Positions 10,328 through 18,362 of a stretch of DNA of 64,000 nucleotides are shown here, piece after piece. The stretch is from an uncultured Pseudomonadales bacterium (lineage in GTDB: Bacteria > Pseudomonadota > Gammaproteobacteria > Pseudomonadales > Pseudohongiellaceae). A program made the position numbers and the translations under genes. The stretch's first letter is position 1; the number at the start of each line of letters is the position of its first letter. Location of the stretch: positions 1 through 64,000 of the forward strand of contig CALSUH010000030.1 in the NCBI GenBank assembly GCA_943789485.1. The letters run 5' to 3'. Under the pieces are notes generated by a model. It was not told where the DNA came from and did not search any database. It saw nothing but the letters and a program-made list of their open reading frames with translations.

Positions 10328-11323
10328 CTAGTTGGACACCGTAAATTTATCCACCAGATATTGTCCCGCCCGAACAGGTGGATAAAGTGGTGACGTGCCT
10401 TCTTCAACACATGTTGGTATAGCTTCTATATTTGCATCATAATTCGGGTTCATGAAATAAGCCATCGACTGCCTCTTTGCAGTAGGATTGCCCGGCACAC
10501 CCACTGGATCAACAACACGGTGTAATGTTGATACCCAACGATCATTAGACCATCGCGCCATAAGGTCACCAATATTGATTATGAATGCGTCTTCGATTAT
10601 TGGCGCAGATATCCAATTACCCGAAGGTGATTTTACTTCAAGTCCACCAACATCCGGGTCAGCATTTAATATCGTTACTGTTCCATAATCAGAGTGGGCT
10701 CCTGCACGCAATTGACCCGGTAATAAATCACCTGACAATGAAGGATAATTTTGTGATCTCAACGCGCTAATATGGTGGGTATGATATTTAACAAAAAAAT
10801 TATCCTCAAGTCCAAGAGCCGCGGCAAGCAATTGCATTATTTGTGCCCCCAAAAGCTCCATGGCTAAATAGTAATCAGTCCAATATACGCGAAAATTTAG
10901 AGGCGACTGCGGCCAGATATTTGGGCCGTAAAAGAAATGAAAATTTTTATCTTCGTGATGACCTGCAGGCGGCATAAGTGAACCAATACTGAATAATTCC
11001 TTGCGGTCAGGCGGCGCTTCAATGCCGAGTGTTTTACCGAGAGCTTCGCCTTCTATCGGTGTATATCCGCGAGGACAAGCGGGATCATCAGAATAAGCGG
11101 TATTTTTTTCGGCAGACGTCTGTTCGAAAAATTTCTTTGCGGACAGCCACGCGCGATCACAGATATTTTTCGGCACATCATGATTTTTTATAATCAGAAA
11201 CCCAATTGAACGAAAAATTTCATCGACTCGTTGAGCCAATTTCAGGCGTTCATCGGAGGTTCCGCTTAAAAATGCACCAAGATCAACAACCGGTATATTT
11301 TGATCGTCCAATTTTACAGGCAT
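10328..11323 (-). CDS. 2-oxoglutarate/Fe(II)-dependent oxygenase, isopenicillin N synthase-like
   Basis: IPVVDLGAF N-terminus, AHSDYGTVTIL (HxD), STLHRVV (distal His), RQSMAYFMNPN (RxS); start trimmed from 11368 to the ATG at 11323. Confidence 0.9.
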   Translation of the reverse strand: MPVKLDDQNIPVVDLGAFLSGTSDERLKLAQRVDEIFRSIGFLIIKNHDVPKNICDRAWLSAKKFFEQTSAEKNTAYSDDPACPRGYTPIEGEALGKTLGIEAPPDRKELFSIGSLMPPAGHHEDKNFHFFYGPNIWPQSPLNFRVYWTDYYLAMELLGAQIMQLLAAALGLEDNFFVKYHTHHISALRSQNYPSLSGDLLPGQLRAGAHSDYGTVTILNADPDVGGLEVKSPSGNWISAPIIEDAFIINIGDLMARWSNDRWVSTLHRVVDPVGVPGNPTAKRQSMAYFMNPNYDANIEAIPTCVEEGTSPLYPPVRAGQYLVDKFTVSN

Positions 11324-11327
11324 ATTA

Positions 11328-12275
11328 TCAACCCTGATTCGACGCCAATGCAAGATTGCTATATTCAACGGCTATCATAGCGGCGACTTTAGCATTGTTC
11401 AGTACGAGCTTTATATTGGTTTCCAGACTTTCACCATCCGTTTGCTCGGCTATTCGTGCTAATAAAAATGGTGTGGTCTCTTTTCCTGTTATGCCACGAC
11501 TGTCCATTTCTGTTAGTGCTTCATCGATCGTATTTTCAATGTCTTGCGGATCAAGCGCATACTCCTGCGGAACCGGGTTGGTTATTAAAACGGATCCGTC
11601 AATGCCAAGCTCATATTTTGATAGTAGAGCCTTTGCCACTTCTTGCGGTGTATCAATTCTATAATCAACAGGAAATCCACTACTACGGGCATAAAAAGCA
11701 GGCACCGTATCGGTCTGGTAACCAACAACAGGAACTCCCGCCGTTTCCAAATATTCGAGCGAACGACCAATATCTAATATGGATTTCATTCCCGCGCATA
11801 CAACAGCAACATTTGTTCGAGAAAGTTCATCCAGGTCTGCCGATACATCCATTGACAGTGCGCCGCCGCGATGAACTCCACCGACACCCCCTGTTGCAAA
11901 TATTCTAATACCCGCCATTGCGGCTATGATCATTGTCGCTGCGACTGTTGTCGCGCCGTCTTTATCGCCTGAAACTATGAATGGAATATCGCGTCTGCTT
12001 GTTTTGGTAACGTTCAAGCCACTTTTGCCCAAATATTCAAGCTCTGCCCCACTAAGACCTACTTTTAGACGACCTTTAAGAATAGCAATTGTGGCGGGTA
12101 CTGCGCCATTGTTCCTTACCACTGCTTCAACTTCACGGGCGGTTTGTACATTCTTTGGATAAGGCATGCCGTGGGATATAATTGTCGATTCAAGTGCAAC
12201 CACGGGCTGACCATTTTCTATTGCTTGTGAAATTTCCGGCAAAACGTCAAGATACTCAGCGTTTAATTCATTCAC
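11328..12275 (-). CDS. psuG: Pseudouridine-5'-phosphate glycosidase
   Basis: ALESTIISHGMPYP, TGGVGGVHRG, VPVVGYQTDTVPAFY and C-terminal NNAKVAAMIAVEYSNL are PsuG hallmarks. Confidence 0.93.
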   Translation of the reverse strand: MNELNAEYLDVLPEISQAIENGQPVVALESTIISHGMPYPKNVQTAREVEAVVRNNGAVPATIAILKGRLKVGLSGAELEYLGKSGLNVTKTSRRDIPFIVSGDKDGATTVAATMIIAAMAGIRIFATGGVGGVHRGGALSMDVSADLDELSRTNVAVVCAGMKSILDIGRSLEYLETAGVPVVGYQTDTVPAFYARSSGFPVDYRIDTPQEVAKALLSKYELGIDGSVLITNPVPQEYALDPQDIENTIDEALTEMDSRGITGKETTPFLLARIAEQTDGESLETNIKLVLNNAKVAAMIAVEYSNLALASNQG

Positions 12276-13224
12276 CGTATTCGTTGCTCCTTATCTCATT
12301 AACTGTCGATACTGACATATCTGGATTGATAGTTGCGCTGTGCGACAACGCAACATTAGCGGCAGAAATAGCAAATTCAGCTGTTGCTTTGATTTCCTGT
12401 TCATCAAACCAAGCAAATGCAACCGCCGCTACAAATGCGTCCCCCGCGCCGCTTGCGTTTATCACCGGACTTTTCAATCTACTCTCTACTATTCCATGAT
12501 CATATGCATCACTATAGAAAACACCTTGCGGGCCTAGAGTGATAAAAATACGTTTTACTCCACTGTCATGAAACCACTGCGCCATTTCAAGATATGTTCC
12601 GCAGGCAGATGGTTTAATGCCGCACAACACCTCTGCTTCTAATAAGTTTGCTTTTAAAGTATGAACGTACCCAAGATGTGGTTTGATGCGAACCGCTTTT
12701 GTGATGGAAACGGCGTCAACAATAAGAGGATTCGCTGCACCACTTTTTACGAGATAAGCCAGCGCGCTTTCACTTAGATTTGTATCAGCAATTACAATTG
12801 CCGCTTGTTTTATTATTTTCAGACGCTGTTGAAGAAATTCTGCGTCTAACTTATCAACAATCTCCATATCATTTATCGCCACAAGCAAATCACCTGTACC
12901 GTCAAGAACGCTTAAATAAGTGGATGTCTTTTGACCTTCAAGACGCACCATATCACTCACGTCGATGCCAGCAGCATTTGCCTGGGTTAGCAAAATTTCG
13001 CCAAATTGATCTGCTCCGACTGCTGAGAGCAATTTGGTACGCACGCCAAGGCGCACCAGGTTCTCTGCGATATTACGGGCTACGCCGCCGGGGCTCGTGA
13101 TCAGATTGCCGATGTTAGAATCGTGCATATTTAGTGCGTTGGCAGGACGACCACAGACGTCGATATTTGCGCCGCCGATGACCACGATGTAAGGTTCATT
13201 ACTATCAAGAGAAGCATTGTTCAT
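12268..13224 (-). CDS. psuK: PfkB-family sugar kinase, probable pseudouridine kinase
   Basis: VIGGANIDVCG N-terminus and NASGAGDAFVAA PfkB motif; overlaps psuG by 8 nt. Confidence 0.85.
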   Translation of the reverse strand: MNNASLDSNEPYIVVIGGANIDVCGRPANALNMHDSNIGNLITSPGGVARNIAENLVRLGVRTKLLSAVGADQFGEILLTQANAAGIDVSDMVRLEGQKTSTYLSVLDGTGDLLVAINDMEIVDKLDAEFLQQRLKIIKQAAIVIADTNLSESALAYLVKSGAANPLIVDAVSITKAVRIKPHLGYVHTLKANLLEAEVLCGIKPSACGTYLEMAQWFHDSGVKRIFITLGPQGVFYSDAYDHGIVESRLKSPVINASGAGDAFVAAVAFAWFDEQEIKATAEFAISAANVALSHSATINPDMSVSTVNEIRSNEYGE

Positions 13225-13230
13225 GGTAAT

Positions 13231-14550
13231 TTACAGAGTATTTTGTTCATTAGTAATGCTATTTTGATGTTTTGCTCTGAAATGAATATAGATAATAACA
13301 AAAATAATATAAGCAACGATCATCAACCTTCCAGTGTTATCGATATCCGAAAAGGCCAAATTGGCTTGAACAAGTAGTATAAGAATGCCAATCACACTTA
13401 TTGTCTTAACAGTCTTTTCAGACATTTTAATTTGTGCATTTGCGAAAATTTCAGGCAGCTTTTTGGCAAAATAAAACGCAGCAAGCAATGGAACAATATC
13501 ATAAATAAATACAAGCCCACTTCCGAGCATGATGATATAGGGCATGTCCTTGCCCGCGATGATTGGAATTGATCCTACAACCAGCAGAATGGTCAATAAT
13601 ATATGGGGAGTATTAAATCTTTTGTTGACGGCAGCTAAACCCTTAGGTAACCAACCATCTTCACAGGCAATGATCACGGACTTTGTCGCCCACGAAAATG
13701 TAGAATTTATACTGGTGGCAAAAGCGAATAAAGCGGCACCAACGATAAATGCAGTATATAGTGAGGGCGGTAAAATCACTCTCGCGACTTCAGCCAACGT
13801 CTTCCCAGCTGTTTGCTCAATAGGTAAAACTCCTACCGCTACAATGGAAACCGTCGCGATAAAAAAAGCTGCAAGAAGTGTGCTGTAGATAATCGCACGA
13901 GGAAGATCATGGTGTGGATTTTTCATTTCGCCGCCGAGTTCAGAGACATAATAGGCACCCCCCGTGGCAAAAGACATAAGAACACATGCCATCCCAAAAC
14001 CGTACCAACCGTCCGGGAACAATTTTTCCTGATCGGTAAAATTACTGTAATCTACTTCTAAAATTCCAAAGAAAATCAGTGAGGATAACCCGAAAAGAAG
14101 CAAGGCAATCATAACTTTTTGAATTGCTGCTGCCTGATGAATGCCGAGAAGATTAACTGTATAAAAAGTAACCAAAATACCGAGCGCGACATATTTTGCA
14201 TTTAACTGTGGAAGAAGTGCTATGGCATATTCAGCGAACCCCAACGCAAACAAAGCAATAAGTATGTGAGTGACAAGTAAAAGCGAGAGAAAAAAGAAAC
14301 CAACCTTTGGACCCAAAACACGCTTGCAATAGACATAAAGTCCGCCCGTTGCCGGCATCGCAGAGCCCATAAACACAACCGGTAATTGTTTGATGATGGA
14401 AAATATTGCTGAAAGAATGATGGCGAATGGAACCGCATACGCAGTGAATCCGATACCAATACCGATAAGCACCAAAACTCCCGAACCAATGACCTGCCCT
14501 AATGCAATTGCAAATACGTCCCAGAAGCTAAGTGTCTTATTTAATTTCAT
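13231..14550 (-). CDS. APC-superfamily amino acid permease
   Basis: Multi-TM protein, GQVIGSGVLVLIG N-terminal motif, GGAYYVSELGGEMKNPHHDLPRAI loop. Confidence 0.88.
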   Translation of the reverse strand: MKLNKTLSFWDVFAIALGQVIGSGVLVLIGIGIGFTAYAVPFAIILSAIFSIIKQLPVVFMGSAMPATGGLYVYCKRVLGPKVGFFFLSLLLVTHILIALFALGFAEYAIALLPQLNAKYVALGILVTFYTVNLLGIHQAAAIQKVMIALLLFGLSSLIFFGILEVDYSNFTDQEKLFPDGWYGFGMACVLMSFATGGAYYVSELGGEMKNPHHDLPRAIIYSTLLAAFFIATVSIVAVGVLPIEQTAGKTLAEVARVILPPSLYTAFIVGAALFAFATSINSTFSWATKSVIIACEDGWLPKGLAAVNKRFNTPHILLTILLVVGSIPIIAGKDMPYIIMLGSGLVFIYDIVPLLAAFYFAKKLPEIFANAQIKMSEKTVKTISVIGILILLVQANLAFSDIDNTGRLMIVAYIIFVIIYIHFRAKHQNSITNEQNTL

Positions 14551-14575
14551 TAATCAATACCCATGTTGGTCACGT

Positions 14576-15778
14576 TTAATTCAATTTAGATAATGCAGCA
14601 TCAAAATCTTCGATTAAATCATCTGCATCTTCAAGACCAGTTGACACCCTGATCATACCGTCCCTGATACCCATTTCTTCACGTTCCGACTTAGGAATAT
14701 CAAGAAAGGCCATAAGTGCCGGAATTTGCGTTGTTGAACGTACACCGCCAAGGCTTGCTGAAAAACAAGTTAATTCTAAGTTATCTAATACTTTTAATGC
14801 TGCGTCGCCGTCTTCCACTTCAAAAGTGAGCATGGCGCCAAATTTTGGCATTTGCTCTTTTGCTACTTCGTGCTGCGGGTGTGAAGCGAGACCGGGATAC
14901 CAAACCTGTTTAATGATGGGGTGTGCTTCAAAATGTGCGGCGAGTTTCGCAGCCGATTGGCATTGACGCTCTACACGAACACTTAATGTTTGTATGCCGC
15001 GGATCAACATCCAAGCATTGAAAGGTGCTATCGGCGCTCCTAATTTGACCATAGTGTTCCAGCGGATTTGTTCAAGAAAATCACTAGGCAGCAAATTTGA
15101 TTTCATGCAAATAGAACCGCCAATCACATCACTATGACCACCAATGAATTTAGTCGCGCTTTCCACCACAATATCAACGCCCCATTCAAGCGGACGCATG
15201 ACATAAGGACTGGCGAAGGTATTGTCACACACCACAACAATATCGCGTGCATGTGCAAGTTCAACTAACGGCGCAACAGGTGCGACCTTCATGGAAGGGT
15301 TTGCGATGGTTTCAAAATAAATAATCTTGGTGTTTGGACGAATTGCCGCGCGCACTGCTTCAATATTGGATGTATCAACAAATGTTGTTTCAATATTATA
15401 ATCCGTGAGGCGATGGTCCAGCATTTCATGAGTTGAACTGTAGGTGGTCCAGTCACAGACAATATGATCACCACTTTTTAATAGTCCCAGTAATGTGATC
15501 GAAATAGCAGCCATACCGGATGCGGTAGCAAGGCAGGCGTCGGCACCTTCTATCATCATCATTTGTTCTTCAAACTGATATTCTGTCGGATTTCCGCAAC
15601 GGCCGTAAATATTTACATCCTTACGTTCACCTTCAACAATCCGCTGAAAAATTTCTGCGTCATACTGGAAGCTGGATGACATTACAATATTCGGAGTTAT
15701 TGATTTAGTAGCCTCGTCAGGAGGGCAATAAACCGCTTTACTGTCGAAACGAAGGTTTGACCTTTTGTCTTTTTTCAT
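14576..15778 (-). CDS. Cys/Met-metabolism PLP-dependent enzyme (methionine gamma-lyase / cystathionine gamma-lyase-like)
   Basis: Fold-type I PLP motif ESATKFIGGHSDVIGG, YGRCGNPTEYQFEEQMMMIEGAD, FSASLGGVRSTTQIPA. Confidence 0.9.
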   Translation of the reverse strand: MKKDKRSNLRFDSKAVYCPPDEATKSITPNIVMSSSFQYDAEIFQRIVEGERKDVNIYGRCGNPTEYQFEEQMMMIEGADACLATASGMAAISITLLGLLKSGDHIVCDWTTYSSTHEMLDHRLTDYNIETTFVDTSNIEAVRAAIRPNTKIIYFETIANPSMKVAPVAPLVELAHARDIVVVCDNTFASPYVMRPLEWGVDIVVESATKFIGGHSDVIGGSICMKSNLLPSDFLEQIRWNTMVKLGAPIAPFNAWMLIRGIQTLSVRVERQCQSAAKLAAHFEAHPIIKQVWYPGLASHPQHEVAKEQMPKFGAMLTFEVEDGDAALKVLDNLELTCFSASLGGVRSTTQIPALMAFLDIPKSEREEMGIRDGMIRVSTGLEDADDLIEDFDAALSKLN

Positions 15779-15968
15779 AGTGTTCCTGTTTCAAAATTTT
15801 TTAATTTGGCCCAGAATGTTAGAAAATCACCAAAGATACCAAACCATAGCGATACTGGGTAAAATAAGTAAGACGCAGTTTTACCAATTGGCTATGTAAA
15901 GATCAATTCAATTCATCATAGTGTGTAGGATCATGTGTAAGCTGATAGCGCTGAATAATATAAAGATG

Positions 15969-16007
15969 CAAAAAACTTAAACGCCCGCTAGCAACAGTTG
16001 GCAGGCG
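15969..16007 (-). terminator. Intrinsic terminator between FAH remnant and gamma-lyase operon
   Basis: Minus strand: cgcctgccaactgttgctagcgggcg hairpin then tttaagtttttt. Confidence 0.6.
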
Positions 16008-16042
16008 CTTAATATTAAGGTGAAACCTTTTATCGGATAGTG

Positions 16043-16640
16043 TTAATTTGACGGAGTATCAGATTTAACAACCTTTTGGTTGAGACGACCGAAAATAGTA
16101 TTTCCTGCTTTATCGAATATATTAATTTCCACACGGTCACCAAAATTCATGAAAGGTGTTGATGGTTTCCCGTGCTTAATCGTTTCTAAACATCTAACTT
16201 CAGCCAGACAACAGGACCCATCCAATCACCCTTTGTTGGTAACGGTACCAGCGCCAACCACTGTCCCCGCCATCAAGGGCCTTGCTGTAGCGGCATGAAA
16301 AATGAGTTCGCAAAAATCGAAAGTGATGTCAATGCCAGCATCCGGAGAACCAACCTTTACGCCGTTTTATATTGCCAGCAGCGGTAGGGAAAGTTTTTTT
16401 TCCCGTCCCATGCATCACCAAGTTCGTCGTTTTTTTATAAAAACGGGTGCGAACAAGGTCCATGGCTTTGATTGGTAACAAACAAATTGTTTAGCCAGTT
16501 CAGCAGGGATAAGATTACGAAGTGGCACGTCATTTAATAGGGAAAGAAGCTTGATGTTTTTTAGCGCCGTCAGCTGAGATCCCGGGGGGAACATCACCAG
16601 TGATAACCGCAACCTCCGCTTCGAAATCAATACCCCAGTC
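16043..16640 (-). pseudogene. Frameshifted, 5'-truncated fumarylacetoacetate hydrolase-family gene
   Basis: Minus-strand frames encode ALKNIKLLSLLNDVPLRNLIPAELAKQF.CYQSKPWTLFAPV and GSCCLAEVRCLETIKHGKPSTPFMNFGDRVEINIFDKAGNTIFGRLNQKV in different frames; the 5' part is missing and IS91 sequence follows. Confidence 0.75.
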
Positions 16641-16675
16641 TTCTGATCCTGCCATTACATCGTCGTGCGGGCCGC

Positions 16676-17175
16676 TTATCCTGAATATCCACTTTCACAT
16701 GTTGTTTCTTGATGGAGTGTATCTCCACCACGAATCAGGAAATTTCGCTTATCACTACAACAAAGCCCCTACAGAAGAGCAACTCACTGATTTACTGCAC
16801 ACCATCAATCAGCGGATTGCCAGGTTTCTGAAAAGAAGAGGCCTACTGGAGCGTGATGAAGACAATAGCTACCTCACCCTGAATGGACTGGATGAAAATC
16901 CCATGCAGGAGCTCCATTCTCACTCGGTGACATACCGGATAGCCATGGGCCCCCAGCAATGGCGCAAAGTGCTCACTCTGCAATCCATCCCGCCCCAGCC
17001 AGACTTACGCTAATCATCCTCTTTTTAACCAACCCCCAAGGTAGATGCCATGCTACTGTGAGCATTCGTTTCGGTGGCAAGCCACCATTAGCCTTGTTAG
17101 GCCGTTCGTTATCGTAGAATCAAAGCCACTGTGTGGCATAGACTTAGATGGAAATAGCTTTTATTCTACTTGTAC
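16676..17175. mobile_element. Right degenerate IS91-family + IS3-family transposase remnant
   Basis: LNIHFHMLFLDGVYLHHE...HTINQRIARFLKRRGLLERDEDNSYLTLNGLDENPMQELHSHSVTYRIAMGPQQWRKVLTLQSIP is IS91-type; followed by an IS3-type C-terminal fragment on the minus strand carrying an in-frame stop. Confidence 0.8.
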
Positions 17176-18156
17176 TCTATGGAGACTGAGAGCGAGCCGA
17201 TGAGGACTTCTCTCCAACATGGGCTGTCCCGAAAACAACTGATCAAACTGGACTTTTCTATGTTTGCCCGAAATACTTTTTCTATGCCTTTACGCTTTAT
17301 GCGCAATTCACCCCTTGCACTGATACTGCTAATTCTGAATGCGTGCAGTGGTATGGTCGATGTTCCCTCGGCCAACTTCAATAGCCGAATTGACTATCTA
17401 GTGATTCACGCAACTTCGGAAAACTTTGAACAATCGCTCAGGCTTCTTACCCAACCTTCTGAGAACTCAGTAAGCTCTCACTACCTAATTCCGACACACG
17501 ATGACGCAAGTTACCCCCGTAACCGGCTTCAAATTTACCGCCTTGTACCGGAACACGAACGAGCCTGGCATGCGGGGCTGAGTTATTGGGGAGAAGAAAC
17601 TGGGTTGAATGACCGCTCTATTGGCATCGAAATCGTCAACGAATTTAAGTGCGAAGGCACTACAAATCCGATAGAAGAAACGAATCCTGAAGACATTAAC
17701 TGCGATTTCCGAGGCTATGATGAGGAACAGATAGCAAGGGTTGTTGCATTGACAACCGATATTCTTTCCCGTTATCCGACTATCAACCCCATTGATGTCG
17801 TTGGCCATTCAGACATAGCGATTCTGCGAAGATCAGACCCCGGTCCAAATTTCCCCTGGAAAGTCTTGTACGAGGCAGGCGTGGGCGCTTGGTATGATGA
17901 TGAAACTAAGCAACAATACCAACAAAATTTCGCCCAAAAAATGCCCGCCATCGCCAGTATTCAGGAAGCGCTCAATCAACTAGGTTATCTGGTAGAGGTG
18001 TCCGGTCGATTTGATCGACAAACGCGCTATGCTCTTCGCGCCATGCAGCTGCATTACCGATCAGAGGACTATTCAGGTAATGTCGACGTTGAATCTGCCG
18101 CGATTATCTGGGCCTTGCTGGAGAAATATCGGCCACAGAAAATGGTTGTACTTTAG
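17170..18156 (+). CDS. N-acetylmuramoyl-L-alanine amidase (Amidase_2, AmiD-like) with peptidoglycan-binding domain, lipoprotein
   Basis: IDYLVIHATSENF, GIEIVNEF, VVGHSDIA; lipobox LILNACSG; the true start is probably 17284 or 17299 because the ORF start touches the IS remnant. Confidence 0.85.
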   Translation: MYSMETESEPMRTSLQHGLSRKQLIKLDFSMFARNTFSMPLRFMRNSPLALILLILNACSGMVDVPSANFNSRIDYLVIHATSENFEQSLRLLTQPSENSVSSHYLIPTHDDASYPRNRLQIYRLVPEHERAWHAGLSYWGEETGLNDRSIGIEIVNEFKCEGTTNPIEETNPEDINCDFRGYDEEQIARVVALTTDILSRYPTINPIDVVGHSDIAILRRSDPGPNFPWKVLYEAGVGAWYDDETKQQYQQNFAQKMPAIASIQEALNQLGYLVEVSGRFDRQTRYALRAMQLHYRSEDYSGNVDVESAAIIWALLEKYRPQKMVVL

Positions 18157-18248
18157 TGCTTTCGCAGACCACAAGATTATCAAAAATAAATTGAGAAAAT
18201 TTGGCAGCTGACGTCAGCGAGTGAGCCTAACTATAAACCAAACACAAA

Positions 18249-18266
18249 GCGGTCTTGAATGCTGCG
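18249..18266 (+). repeat. Dispersed repeat segment gcggtcttgaatgctgcg
   Basis: Exact match to 1908-1925; the preceding aacacaaagc also occurs at ~221-230. Confidence 0.65.
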
Positions 18267-18362
18267 TAATAAATGGCGGGGCTCGGACTAAAATGGAGCC
18301 ACATTGAGGCCGTAAACACCGGCGCTTTCTGGGAAATTTCATCGCTTGATCACTGCTGAGAC

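Noticed and set aside
10488-13100. Several plus-strand ORFs (e.g. 11356..11664, 11456..11908, 12780..13100) opposite the psuKG operon
   Set aside because: Antisense shadows of strongly supported coding genes, without recognisable protein features.
16600-17013. 137-aa plus ORF across the FAH/IS91 junction
   Set aside because: A chance fusion: the first ~25 residues are antisense of the FAH remnant and the rest is an internal IS91 transposase fragment.
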